A DNA stretch of 64,000 nucleotides from DQWO01 sp964478545 (GCA_964478545.1 CAYZIS010000010.1:18289-82288); one strand, 5' to 3'; shown: positions 44,315 through 53,600, counted from the stretch's first letter. Program-made: numbers and translations. The notes: generated by a model not told the origin, from the sequence alone.

Positions 44315-45891
44315 GCTCCAAACTCCCGATCAACCTGGAAGATTTGCTGCGTCAGAAAAAGGTCGAAGGTGACCGGATAGAATACAAGGCAGGCTGGAAT
44401 CCAGATCCGATTATGCGCACCCTCTGCGCCTTTGCTAATGATTTTGAAAATCTTGGCGGCGGCTATATTGTCATCGGCCAGGACTGCAATGAATCGGGAG
44501 TGCCGATTTTTCCACCGGTCGGTCTACCTGATGATCAGCTTGACCGTATTCAGCGGGAACTTTCAGGTTTCTGCAACCAGATCCAGCCTCCTTATTTCCC
44601 CATGTTGAGCGTCGAGCTTTTCGAAGGCCGTAACCTCATCGTACTTTGGGTGCCCGGAGGGCAAAACCGCCCCTATAAAGTTCCAAGATCAGTTACGGCA
44701 ACAAGAAAGAAGGAATACCGCTATTACATCCGTCGCTATGCCAGCACCATCGAGGCCCGGGGCGACGATGAACGTGAGCTGATCAGCCTCACCGCCCGGG
44801 TTCCTTTTGATGATCGCTATAACCAGGCGGCAGGAATCAAAGACCTTTCCCGGCGGTTGATGGAAGAATTTTTACGCGAAGTGGACAGTGGACTTGCCGA
44901 TGAAGCTGCGAAGCTGACAACCGCAGAGCTGGGCCGACAGATGAATATCGCCGGAGGTCCGGACGAAGCCATATTGCCCAAAAACGACGGTTTGCTCTTT
45001 TTCAATGAACAACCAGAGAGGTTTTTTCCGACCACCCAAATTGATGTCGTCTGGTTTCCGGAAGGCACCGGCGGCGACCGCTTTGAAGAGAAAACCTTTA
45101 CCGGCCCCCTTGACCATATCGCCCGCGACTCCCTGAGCTATATTCAGACCAACTACCTCAAACAAACGGTGATCAAACACCCTGACCGGGCCGAGGCTGA
45201 GCGTTTCTGGAATTTCCCTTTTGCTGCCATCGAAGAGGCAGTAATCAATGCCGTCTATCACCGTTCCTACGAGATTCGGGAACCGATTGAAGTACGGATC
45301 ACCCCGGAAGACCTGGTGGTATTGAGTTTCCCCGGCCCGGATCGTTCCATCAAGATGGAGGACTTAAGAGCCGGCAAGGCTGTCAGTCGCCGCTATCGCA
45401 ATCGCCGCATCGGTGAATTCCTCAAAGAGCTGGATCTCACTGAAGGCCGGTCAACCGGGATATCAAAAATTTTGAAGGTGATGAACCAGAACGGCTCGCC
45501 GGCCCCGGAATTTGAATCAGACGATGACCGGAGCTATTTTCTGATTCGCCTGCCGGTACACGCAAAGGCAGTTCCGGAAGAAAGTTATCCAGGAGATATG
45601 ACCACCGAAACTTCGGAGAAAACCCCAACTGCACCCCAAGTCACGCCCCAAGTCACGCCCCAAGTCGCACAATTGTTGAGGGTACTTGATGGAGAGATGG
45701 ATCGTGAGAGTTTACAGGCTGCATTGGGCCTGAGTGCACGAAAGAATTTTCGCATACTCTACATAAATCCTGCGCTCCAAGAAGGTCTGATAGAAAGAAC
45801 TATCCCAAAAAAACCCACCAGTAGCTTACAAAAATACCGGCTAACCGACCGGGGACGAAAACTTGCAGCTGATGCAGGAAAGAAGGAATGA
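44311..45891 (+). CDS. AlbA_2/HATPase-type putative DNA-binding protein in R-M operon
   Basis: 526 residues in three parts. An AlbA_2 (Schlafen-like) domain is at about 15-135 (EGDRIEYKAGWNPDPIMRTLCAFAN). A middle part ends in a GHKL-like helical/beta region (FPFAAIEEAVINAVYHRSYE, VVLSFPGPDRSIK, RNRRIGEFLKELDLTEGRST). A linker of three T-P-Q-V repeats (12-nt repeats at 45631-45666) is followed by a winged-helix tail (about 455-526). Such proteins are often labelled RecG-like regulators. Being translationally coupled to hsdS and hsdR, it is a real component of this R-M locus, but its task is unknown. Confidence 0.85.
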   Translation: MSSKLPINLEDLLRQKKVEGDRIEYKAGWNPDPIMRTLCAFANDFENLGGGYIVIGQDCNESGVPIFPPVGLPDDQLDRIQRELSGFCNQIQPPYFPMLSVELFEGRNLIVLWVPGGQNRPYKVPRSVTATRKKEYRYYIRRYASTIEARGDDERELISLTARVPFDDRYNQAAGIKDLSRRLMEEFLREVDSGLADEAAKLTTAELGRQMNIAGGPDEAILPKNDGLLFFNEQPERFFPTTQIDVVWFPEGTGGDRFEEKTFTGPLDHIARDSLSYIQTNYLKQTVIKHPDRAEAERFWNFPFAAIEEAVINAVYHRSYEIREPIEVRITPEDLVVLSFPGPDRSIKMEDLRAGKAVSRRYRNRRIGEFLKELDLTEGRSTGISKILKVMNQNGSPAPEFESDDDRSYFLIRLPVHAKAVPEESYPGDMTTETSEKTPTAPQVTPQVTPQVAQLLRVLDGEMDRESLQAALGLSARKNFRILYINPALQEGLIERTIPKKPTSSLQKYRLTDRGRKLAADAGKKE

Positions 45892-48800
45892 ACACTGACA
45901 AGACCCCCCAGCACATCAAACTCGATGAACGCAACCACGTCGAGAAACCGCTCCTCGATCAACTCGAGGGGTTGGGCTGGGAGATTGTCGATCTTACCAA
46001 TAAAAAGCAGCAACCACAGGATACCGGCCGCCAGAATTTCACCGAAGTGGTAATGGTGCCCATCCTGCGGAAGCAACTCAAGGTCATCAATGATTGGCTT
46101 GAAGATGATCAGATCGATCAACTGATCAAACAGCTGACCGCCAGTTTCCCCAGTACCAACCTGTTGGAAAACAACAAATATCTTTTCAATCTGCTGCTGG
46201 AAAATACCAGCCTCAGCGAAAACCGTCGGACCGGTGAAAAAAACCCAACCGTAAAGTTCATTGATTTCAATGAGCGAGATAACAACCGCTTCATTGCCGT
46301 CTGCCAGTTCAAGGTCCGCATCCTCGGCACCGAACACCATATTATCCCCGATATCGTCCTTTTCCTAAACGGCCTGCCGGTGGTGGTTATTGAGTGCAAG
46401 TCACCGAAAGTCAAGGATGCCATTCCCGAAGCCATTGACCAAATGCTCCGTTACAGCGAGCAACGAGGCGTCAAAGGTGAAGGCAGTGCCCCGCTCTTTT
46501 CCTACAACCAATTTATCGTTGCTACCTGCCGCCAGGAAGCTAAATTCGGCACTATCACCACCCATAGCGAGAAATACTTCTACCGCTGGGCTGACCCCTA
46601 TCCACACACGATTAATGATCTGGAGCATGGCGCCAGCGGACCAAATGATCAGCAGCGACTGGTAGCCGGAATGCTTGATCAGCACAATTTGCTGGATCTG
46701 ATCCAAACATTCACCCTCTTTTCGACCAACGACAAGGGACAAACCGTTAAGATTGTCGGGCGCTATCAACAGTTTCGGGCGGTCAAGCTGGCCGTCAAAA
46801 GACTGCTGGAGGGAAAGAGCCCCAGGGAACGAAGCGGCATCATCTGGCACACCCAGGGATCTGGAAAGTCACTGACAATGATGTTTATGGTCCGGGAAAT
46901 GTACCGCCATGCAACGTTGTGCAACTGGAAAGTGGTTTTTGTTACTGACCGGTCACAACTTGAGGAACAGCTCTCGGAAACCAGCCAAAACATCGGCTTT
47001 ACCGTGAAAGTTGCCGACAGCATCAGGCGCTTAAAGGCGCTACTGCGCTCCGACACCTCGGATCTGATCATGGCCATGATCCATAAATTCCGTGAAGTTG
47101 ATCTGAGCGAAACCTTTCCGGAATTGAACAAAAGCGCCAATATCCTGGTCATGACCGATGAAGCCCACCGTTCACAATATAAACTGCTGGGGGCCAACCT
47201 CGATAAAGGAATTCCCAACGCGGCAAAAATTGCTTACACGGGCACCCCCATCGATAAAACCGAGCGCGTTTTCGGTGATTATATCGACAAATACACCATG
47301 CGTCAGTCAATCGAAGACGGGGTCACGCTTGAAATTGTCTATGAAGGCCGTTCACACAACGCTGAAGTCCCAGATCAAGCAGGAATGGACGCGATGTTTG
47401 AAGATGTCTTCAGCGATTACAACCTCAAGCAGCGATTGGAAATACTCGGCTACGGATCACGAGATGCTTATCTGGAAGCAGAACCGACCATCAAGGCAAA
47501 AGCCCAGAACATGGTGGACCATTACCTGACTCATGTTTACCCAAATGGTTATAAAGCCCAGGTGGTAGCCACCTCACGCGAAACGGCGGTGCGGTATAAA
47601 AAACATATAGACAGAGCTCTCAACGCTGCGATTGTTGATCTCGAACGGAACAATCCGCTGGATTTGGACCTTGACCAGCTGAAAACAATGCAAACTGACG
47701 TTATTATTTCTGGCGGGCACAACGACCTACCCCATTTAAAAGAGTACTCTGACAAGTCCAGGCACAAAACCAGCATAGCCAGCTTCAAATTGGGATTTGG
47801 GCATGAAGAAGAAGGCATCAAGGGTAATGTCGGCATTCTGATCGTTAACAATATGCTGCTGACCGGCTTTGATGCTCCGGTTGAGCAGGTAATGTATCTG
47901 GACAAAGTGGTTGTCGCCCACAATCTACTACAGACAATTGCCCGGGTAAATCGGGTGAGTGGCGAAAACAAGGACAAGGGCTTTGTGGTGGACTACGTCG
48001 GCATTGGGCACCATCTCAAGAAGGCGATAGACACCTATGATGAGCGGGAGCAAAAAGAGGTTATCGACGCCCTGAGTTTCCCCGAAGATGAATTGCGGGA
48101 ACTCGATGACAGCCACAAGGCAATTATGGCACTGCTGAAAAAGCACGGGCTGACGGATTTGACTGATCACGATGCGTTTTTTGATATTTTCTATGATGAA
48201 GATCTGCGCTTTGATTATATGCTGGCGTTCAAGAAATTGACCAAATGTTTGAATCTGGTCTTCCCGTCTCGCCAAGCCCTCGACTACATGGATGCCTACC
48301 AGGCTCTTACTGAGGTCAATGTACTGGCAGGGAAACATTTTAGAGACCAGCGGCTGAGCATGAAGGGTATTCCACCAAAGCTCAGGACCATCACGGACAA
48401 GCATCTTGCGTCCAAAGGGATTGATATCCAGGTCGCCCCGATATCCATTCTTGACAAAGATTTTGAGAAAGATGTCGGCAAACGAAAACGGATAAAGACC
48501 AAGGCGGCCGAAGTTGAGCATGCCATTCGCCACCATCTGGATGTCGAGCTTGATGATCCTGAGTTGCAGGCCTCTTTTGCTGAGGAACTGGCAAAAATCT
48601 TCGAAGATTTCCACCATAATTGGAAAAAAATATATGAAGAATTGGAGAAGTTGCGAACCAGAATCATGAACGCCGGCAAGGAGCCAACTTATGGCTTAAA
48701 TCGGAAAAAGCAGATGCCGTTTTTTCGCATGTTCAAACGGGAGCTCTTCGATATGAGTGGATTTGGAGAAAGAGCTGGCGCTGCAGGAACAGCCGAAGAT

Positions 48801-49013
48801 GCTGAATCTTACGGTAGCAAGAACGAGGAAGAGCAAATCGGCCTGTTAGTCAACCTCACGCAAAAGGTGTTCCTTGCCGTTGAGCGTGAGCTGAAACTTA
48901 CTGGGTTCTGGGAAAGCATTCCCGCCCGCAACAAGCTGAAGGCGGAGATTCAAAAAAGTCTACTGGCACCGGAATTTTCAGCAATCCCCAGCCTGATTAA
49001 AACCCGAAAGTGA
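45888..49013 (+). CDS. hsdR: Type I restriction endonuclease/translocase HsdR
   Basis: 1041 residues. The N-terminal PD-(D/E)xK nuclease has Asp155 and the E-x-K of VVVIECKSP at 169-171. The SF2 translocase motor shows Walker A TQGSGKS near 322-328, DEAH at 424-427 and further helicase motifs (GTPIDKTE, LLTGFDAP, QTIARVNR). The C-terminal helical region binds HsdM. It translocates DNA and cuts unmethylated invaders. The start overlaps the preceding gene (ATGA). All motifs are intact, so the system should be functional. Confidence 0.95.
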   Translation: MNTDKTPQHIKLDERNHVEKPLLDQLEGLGWEIVDLTNKKQQPQDTGRQNFTEVVMVPILRKQLKVINDWLEDDQIDQLIKQLTASFPSTNLLENNKYLFNLLLENTSLSENRRTGEKNPTVKFIDFNERDNNRFIAVCQFKVRILGTEHHIIPDIVLFLNGLPVVVIECKSPKVKDAIPEAIDQMLRYSEQRGVKGEGSAPLFSYNQFIVATCRQEAKFGTITTHSEKYFYRWADPYPHTINDLEHGASGPNDQQRLVAGMLDQHNLLDLIQTFTLFSTNDKGQTVKIVGRYQQFRAVKLAVKRLLEGKSPRERSGIIWHTQGSGKSLTMMFMVREMYRHATLCNWKVVFVTDRSQLEEQLSETSQNIGFTVKVADSIRRLKALLRSDTSDLIMAMIHKFREVDLSETFPELNKSANILVMTDEAHRSQYKLLGANLDKGIPNAAKIAYTGTPIDKTERVFGDYIDKYTMRQSIEDGVTLEIVYEGRSHNAEVPDQAGMDAMFEDVFSDYNLKQRLEILGYGSRDAYLEAEPTIKAKAQNMVDHYLTHVYPNGYKAQVVATSRETAVRYKKHIDRALNAAIVDLERNNPLDLDLDQLKTMQTDVIISGGHNDLPHLKEYSDKSRHKTSIASFKLGFGHEEEGIKGNVGILIVNNMLLTGFDAPVEQVMYLDKVVVAHNLLQTIARVNRVSGENKDKGFVVDYVGIGHHLKKAIDTYDEREQKEVIDALSFPEDELRELDDSHKAIMALLKKHGLTDLTDHDAFFDIFYDEDLRFDYMLAFKKLTKCLNLVFPSRQALDYMDAYQALTEVNVLAGKHFRDQRLSMKGIPPKLRTITDKHLASKGIDIQVAPISILDKDFEKDVGKRKRIKTKAAEVEHAIRHHLDVELDDPELQASFAEELAKIFEDFHHNWKKIYEELEKLRTRIMNAGKEPTYGLNRKKQMPFFRMFKRELFDMSGFGERAGAAGTAEDAESYGSKNEEEQIGLLVNLTQKVFLAVERELKLTGFWESIPARNKLKAEIQKSLLAPEFSAIPSLIKTRK

Positions 49014-49082
49014 ATTGTCAGCCGGATCATGGAAATTGCGGAAAAAAATAATGACATTATTCTTTTTGCAAGATAGAAGCTG

Positions 49083-49766
49083 ATGGACTCCGAATATACC
49101 GTCATAAGATCTGAAAAACGAAAGAAACTGACCATCACGGTTGAACGAGACCGAAGTATCGTTGTGCATGCACCACAACATACATCAGATGAGGTTATCA
49201 ACCAGGTAGTGGAGGCAAAGCGACGGTGGATCTATGAGAAAGTTAATCATCATCAGAAATACCAAGACCTGCCCCACCCGCCTGGCAAAGAACTTGTCAA
49301 TGGTGAGTCAGCTTTATATCTGGGAAGGCAATATCAGATCGAAATAATTAAAAGCGGTTTGAATGAGATCAGGTTTGTCCAGCGGTTTATGATCCCGTTG
49401 TCGTATGCATCACGAAAAAAGGGGGCAATGCGCGAATGGTATATAGTCCGGGCGAAAGAGAAAATCCTGCCCAGGGTATCAAAACATGCCCAAGAGCTTG
49501 GAGTGGAATTCAAGAAGGCAAAAATTGTTGACAACCGCTATCGCTGGGGATCTTGTACGTTAAGGGACAATATTAACCTGAACTGGCGATTGATCAAGGC
49601 ACCAATGTTCGTCATCGACTATGTCATTGTGCATGAGCTTGCACATCTTATAGAAGCAAATCATACTTCTACATTCTGGAACATTTTACGCGCCCAAATC
49701 CCTAAAATGGAAAAAGCAAAATCCTGGCTTAGTGAAAATGGGCAAATTTTGGAACAGGATGTTTAA
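49083..49766 (+). CDS. YgjP-like (M48/SprT-related) metallopeptidase
   Basis: 227 residues of the YgjP/DUF45 family. The zinc motif HELAH is at 184-188, a third ligand His at 194 and RWGSC at 154-158, both diagnostic. It follows hsdR by 70 bases on the same strand; members of this family are frequent companions of type I R-M loci. Whether it acts on the R-M enzyme or on DNA-bound proteins, as SprT-type proteases do, is not known. Confidence 0.88.
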   Translation: MDSEYTVIRSEKRKKLTITVERDRSIVVHAPQHTSDEVINQVVEAKRRWIYEKVNHHQKYQDLPHPPGKELVNGESALYLGRQYQIEIIKSGLNEIRFVQRFMIPLSYASRKKGAMREWYIVRAKEKILPRVSKHAQELGVEFKKAKIVDNRYRWGSCTLRDNINLNWRLIKAPMFVIDYVIVHELAHLIEANHTSTFWNILRAQIPKMEKAKSWLSENGQILEQDV

Positions 49767-49794
49767 AAGTACCTGGGCCGGCAGGGATCATCAT

Positions 49795-50016
49795 TTATCT
49801 TTTGACTTGATCGACTAATTTGTCAGGGGTATGCTTGTTCTTGGCAATATCATGGGAAGTAGAACCGCTGCTCTTTTTCAATACAATGTCAGCAATGATT
49901 TCCTGTGCGGCAATTCCTTCAATAGCAGAGGAAGAACATACTGAAGTTGCCACCGCGACCTGACGTTTTATGGGGTTTTTCAGATATTGATTTGTGTGGC
50001 TAATTTTATTTTTCAT
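49795..50016 (-). CDS. Small protein of unknown function
   Basis: 73 residues from ATG 50016 (MKNKISHTNQYLKNPIKRQV), with the SSSAIEGI motif near residue 31 and a Lys-rich C-terminus. Short proteins with NPYL...SSAIEGI layout occur in mobile DNA. No ribosome site is evident. Opposite in strand to the R-M operon. The frame extends a further 33 codons upstream, less convincingly. Confidence 0.35.
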   Translation of the reverse strand: MKNKISHTNQYLKNPIKRQVAVATSVCSSSAIEGIAAQEIIADIVLKKSSGSTSHDIAKNKHTPDKLVDQVKR

Positions 50017-50129
50017 AATCAAATATACCACAAAAATCATTGAAATGCATATTTTAAGATCGCGACATTTTGCGACAAGTATTGCAACATAGGAACTGCT
50101 TTCTCTCTGTCCCACTTGGCAAACAGGCT

Positions 50130-50357
50130 GCCGAGCAAGTTACCGAGCAAGTTACCGAGCAAGTTAAAAAGTTACTGGCATTCTGTTCCGAGCCTAAAAG
50201 CCGGAAAGAAATGCAAGAATTTTTAGGGCTAAAACACAGGGAGCATTTCCGTTCTGACATCCTTCAGCCATTACTGGATCAGGATTTACTCAAGCAAACC
50301 ATTCCTGATAGCCCCACCAGTCCCAAGCAGAAATATTATGCCCCACAGCAAAAGTGA
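50130..50357 (+). pseudogene. C-terminal tail of a second AlbA/HATPase-type protein
   Basis: After three 12-nt repeats (50130-50165) coding A/T-E-Q-V units, the frame encodes a winged-helix-like end: KLLAFCSEPKSRKEMQEFLG, LKHREHFRSDILQPLLDQD, SPTSPKQKYY. This equals in layout the T-P-Q-V linker plus tail of the 44311-45891 protein (LLRVLDGEMDRESLQAALGL, ARKNFRILYINPALQ). The N-terminal domains are missing. A tail-only protein may still be made, but a truncated relic is more likely. Confidence 0.55.
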
Positions 50358-50378
50358 GGGGAGCTAACTAAAAATAAA

Positions 50379-50945
50379 TTGAACGAACTTTTCACCATCG
50401 GGTACGCCGCGCACACCAAAGAATCTTTTCTTGACGCACTAAAGATCCATCGGATCACCGCCCTGGCTGATGTCCGGGCAAGGCCGTACAGTTCTTTCAA
50501 ACCTGAATTCACCCAGGAACCCCTCAAATACTTTCTCCTAAAGAATGATATCGCATATGTACCCCTGGGCGATCAGTGCGGAGTATCGATCTCCAACCGG
50601 GAAGGCGACAGTCCAACCAGGAGCCTTTTTCAAGCCATTGCCGAAAACGAGAAATTCAAAAAAGGACTGGAAAGAATCAAGAACGGATTGCAAAGACATC
50701 GCATAGCTGTCATGTGTGCCGAGAAGGATCCGCTTAACTGCCACAGGTTTCTCCTGATTTGCCGTCATCTTCCTGCTGGGATAAGGATCAGCCATATTCT
50801 GGAAGCCGACAAAATCGAAGATCATGAAGAAACAAAAGAAAGGCTGTTAAAAATCACTGATCTAGAGCAGCCGGATTTATTTCGCAGCTGGGAAGAACGG
50901 TTGGATCTAGCATATGCTATTCAGGAAGAAAAAGTCCTGGGGTGA
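50379..50945 (+). CDS. DUF488-family protein
   Basis: 188 residues. Family signatures: FTIGYAAHTKESFLDALKIH at the start, ALADVRARPYSSF near 30 and CAEKDPLNCHRFLL near 115, with the paired Cys-His that suggests a nucleotide- or metal-related active site. Biochemical role unknown. The start is TTG with a distant GAGGGGAG (15 bases), so initiation may be weak. It may be co-transcribed with the fragment before it. Confidence 0.85.
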   Translation: MNELFTIGYAAHTKESFLDALKIHRITALADVRARPYSSFKPEFTQEPLKYFLLKNDIAYVPLGDQCGVSISNREGDSPTRSLFQAIAENEKFKKGLERIKNGLQRHRIAVMCAEKDPLNCHRFLLICRHLPAGIRISHILEADKIEDHEETKERLLKITDLEQPDLFRSWEERLDLAYAIQEEKVLG

Positions 50946-51109
50946 AAAACCTAAGATCTTCCCGTACAGTTTTTGCAAGATGTAGTTGAGGTATAAATCT
51001 GGTAACGACTATGGAAATAAAACGAAGAAAATGGAATTTTGTTTGACAGTCATTATACATCCCTTAGTGTCCATTGATGGACAGAATCAATTGTCAGGAG
51101 ATAAACCAT

Positions 51110-51625
51110 ATGGAATTTGAGTTGTTTGACAAGATGGAAGCACCTGCTTTACGCCAATACATTCGGTTTCTTCTGTGGCATTATCGCGTAGTAGATGCTT
51201 TTTGGTATCTAAACGTGTCCGAACAATTTGATGATTCAATGGCTGATCAACTAAACGAAAAGGTGTGGGCAAAGGCGTCGGCCATGGCCGCCAAAGATTT
51301 GGTAAAACGGTTTAATATCCGGGAAAGTGGTCTTGACGGTTTTGTTAAAGCGTTGGAGTATTTCCCGTGGTGCATTCTGGTTGGATATCAGATCAAAAAA
51401 GAGGCCAGGCAAGTGATTATTTCCGTTCCTTCGTGTCCAACCCAGGCGGCACGAACAAAAAGGGGGCTTCCTGAATATAATTGTAAAGAGATGCACAGGG
51501 GTGAATTTGTTAATTTCGCCCGTGTAATAGACGAACGTATTCAGACAGAGTGCATCTTCGCGCCACCGGATCCTCATCCTGAAGATATGCATTGCAAGTG
51601 GCGGTTCTATTTGGCGGACGATTAA
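51110..51625 (+). CDS. DUF6125-like cytosolic protein
   Basis: 171 residues from ATG 51110, set by AGGAG 9 bases upstream (an earlier ATG lies in a palindrome). It has a helical N-terminal half (LRQYIRFLLWHYRVVDAFWYLN) and a C-terminal part with several cysteines (SVPSCPTQAARTKRGLPEYN, CKEMHRGEF, ECIFAPPDPHPEDMHCKW). The pattern matches DUF6125, related to proteins that resemble L-2-amino-thiazoline-4-carboxylic acid hydrolase. Last gene before the right att repeat. Function unknown. Confidence 0.65.
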   Translation: MEFELFDKMEAPALRQYIRFLLWHYRVVDAFWYLNVSEQFDDSMADQLNEKVWAKASAMAAKDLVKRFNIRESGLDGFVKALEYFPWCILVGYQIKKEARQVIISVPSCPTQAARTKRGLPEYNCKEMHRGEFVNFARVIDERIQTECIFAPPDPHPEDMHCKWRFYLADD

Positions 51626-51768
51626 CATGAAAATTTGAACTTAATTATCAAGACTAAAAAACTGGGATTTACATGCAATGAACGTCTATTCAACGCCACC
51701 TGCATTTCACATGGTGAACAGTTCCAACTTTTTCAAGTAACCGTTATTACAGCTGTTTTTAACATAGC

Positions 51769-51963
51769 ACGCGGGTTCGATTCCCGCCACCTCCACCAAA
51801 TATAAATCCGGCATAACCTGCCGGATTTGTTGTTTTATCAATAGTTTAGAACACATGCCCAGCTTGTACCCGCATCCTCTGCGGATAAGTTTTTGTCCCT
51901 AAACCACACTAAAACCCCCTATCAATCACTCAATTTACATGCATTTCACCTGCATTGGGAACC
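51769..51963. repeat. Right att-like direct repeat (copy of tmRNA 3' end plus flank)
   Basis: 195 bp matching 35245-35449. It includes the final 30 bases of ssrA with CCA, the terminator hairpin and the downstream block to GCATTGGGAACC. Only the 3' end of tmRNA is present, so no second RNA is made. Differences are a 10-base deletion and about a dozen substitutions. Confidence 0.9.
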
Positions 51964-52550
51964 ATTGTCTCCCTGACATCACCAATTATTGTTGCACCTT
52001 TTCTAACATTTTTCCTTGCAAATTTAGAAAATGTTGTAAAAAATCTTCAGACATACAATAGTATTTTAAATCATAAGGTTTTTACGATTAAGTTTACGGA
52101 TAGCTTTACGGGAATGAGCAAAATCTTTTTTGAAATCTTTGAGCAAAGAGTGTAATATGAAAATAGTGAGGTCTCCGTTTGTGTGTTTTTTTTGGTTGAC
52201 AAAACATAGCATAACCTGGCCTCGTTATCACGTTAACTCACTGGGATTAAATGATTTTCCCTAATATCAAGCAAGGAATGACCCAAAAAAGCTCAATAAT
52301 ATCAACCTCTTACAGGCCAGCAACATCAACACAAGTAGTTGTTTTTATTGGTTTTTCTCAAATTACTATTTTTTGGTCATGACTGGCGGTAAGATATTAT
52401 GGGTAAACATTCTGGACTTCAAATTTACGCACTGAAAAAGCGTGAAACTTAATTCCTCAAAATGATGCCCTTATAATTCGGCAGTACACACCTACTTCTT
52501 GTACCGTCCCGTTTCATATGTCTTTGGACTTCCCTTCATAAGGATGAAAT
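51964..52550. other. Gene-poor stretch after the right att repeat
   Basis: Nearly 590 AT-rich bases. One frame (51955-52155, TTG start) has no ribosome site and no recognisable relative. I see no RNA gene or clear promoter. The 35.45-35.64 kb stretch after the left repeat has a similar AT-rich character but no obvious sequence match. Confidence 0.4.
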
Positions 52551-53162
52551 GTGGGAATTCGATCTAAACGAAGTATACGTTGCTCACGATGTCGGATGCA
52601 TAGTCATCTATGCATTTGCAAGTTCATCCCCAAGTATGCTTTGGAAACACGTCTTATCCTGGTGATGCATCGTCGGGAACATGGCAAACCAACCTCCACG
52701 GGGCCTCTTGCGCTGGCAGCCTTGCCAAACAGTGAATTGCGGATTCAAGGCAACCCCCATGAGATCTTGGATTTCACCGATCTTCATGTCGCTAATCGCA
52801 GAACGCTGATACTCTATCCCGGAAAAGGGGTACCTGTTTTAAGTCGTTCATTTCTGGGACAAGACGACCGAGCTGTATCCTTAGTCGTTCCTGATGGAAC
52901 CTGGAGCCAATCAGCTCGAATGGGAAAAAGACTTCCCGGCATAAAACACGCTGAAATGGTTCGACTGCCGGATGGGCCCAAAAGCGAATGGAAAATTCGA
53001 AAAGAGGTTCACCCCTATGGATTATCAACATTCGAAGCCATAGCAAGAGCTTTTGGCATCATCGAGTCGATTGACGTGCAGCGGGGACTGGAATCTTTGT
53101 TTCGTCTGATGGTGCAAAAAACCCTCTCCACACGCGGAACAAAAAAAGAAGGCAATCTTTGA
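52551..53162 (+). CDS. DTW-domain tRNA-uridine aminocarboxypropyltransferase-like protein
   Basis: 203 residues. The zinc-type cysteines CSRCRMHSHLCIC are near the N-terminus, then LVMHRREHGKPTSTG, and the SAM-site motif VPDGTWSQSARM, in which the family's D-x-T-W signature appears as DGTW. The enzyme class (TapT) adds acp groups to uridine in tRNA. GTG start with AAGGA 6 bases upstream. No operon partner. Confidence 0.85.
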   Translation: MGIRSKRSIRCSRCRMHSHLCICKFIPKYALETRLILVMHRREHGKPTSTGPLALAALPNSELRIQGNPHEILDFTDLHVANRRTLILYPGKGVPVLSRSFLGQDDRAVSLVVPDGTWSQSARMGKRLPGIKHAEMVRLPDGPKSEWKIRKEVHPYGLSTFEAIARAFGIIESIDVQRGLESLFRLMVQKTLSTRGTKKEGNL

Positions 53163-53234
53163 AAGCCTGTAAATAACCCGGCAGGCTCCTCATAAAGGCG
53201 TAGCTGTCCAAGTTACCTGTAAACAGGAGGTTTT

Positions 53235-53600
53235 ATGTTTAAAATAATCCCACATGGCGCAAATCGTTTAGATATTGAGTTGAGTGGAAAGCTGAATGCC
53301 GAAGATATGAAAATTGCCTTAGACGAATTTGTCAGCAAATCACAGCATATTGAAAATGGCAAAATGCTGTATAATATTATCGACTTCCATCTTCCGTCAC
53401 TTGCTGCAATTGGAATTGAATTTTCCCGGCTTCCCGCGATGTTTGGGCTTATGAAAAAATTTGACCGCGCAGCGGTATTGACTGACAAGACCTGGTTAAA
53501 GAAAGTAAGCGAATTTGAGGGATTATTGTACCCAGACCTGGAAATCAAGGCTTTTAATAGAGACCAGAAATCGGCGGCAGAAGCGTGGTTGGCAACTTAG
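53235..53600 (+). CDS. SpoIIAA-like (STAS-type) protein
   Basis: 121 residues with a strong ribosome site (CAGGAGG). Layout of the SpoIIAA-like family: LDIELSGKLNAEDMKIALDE, the MLYNIIDFHLPS strand and ending helix RDQKSAAEAWL. These single-domain proteins are soluble; anti-sigma or lipid-binding roles are proposed for relatives but none is shown. Confidence 0.8.
   Translation: MFKIIPHGANRLDIELSGKLNAEDMKIALDEFVSKSQHIENGKMLYNIIDFHLPSLAAIGIEFSRLPAMFGLMKKFDRAAVLTDKTWLKKVSEFEGLLYPDLEIKAFNRDQKSAAEAWLAT

Noticed and set aside
45631..45666. Short tandem repeats that could be read as a CRISPR-like array
   Set aside because: Units are 12 nt, contiguous and in frame, coding a Thr-Pro-Gln-Val linker; no spacers.
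46401..46850. 149-codon and similar long frames antisense to hsdR
   Set aside because: Shadows of the hsdR reading frame.
35275..51768. Idea that an integrase is hidden among the hypothetical genes
   Set aside because: None of the island proteins shows the Arg-His-Arg-Tyr pattern of tyrosine integrases or a serine recombinase motif that I can see.
51798..51830. Second tmRNA gene at the right repeat
   Set aside because: Only the 3' terminal 30 bases are present; no 5' half or tag region.
51955..52155. A 66-codon frame after the right att repeat
   Set aside because: TTG start inside the repeat, no ribosome site, no recognisable pattern.
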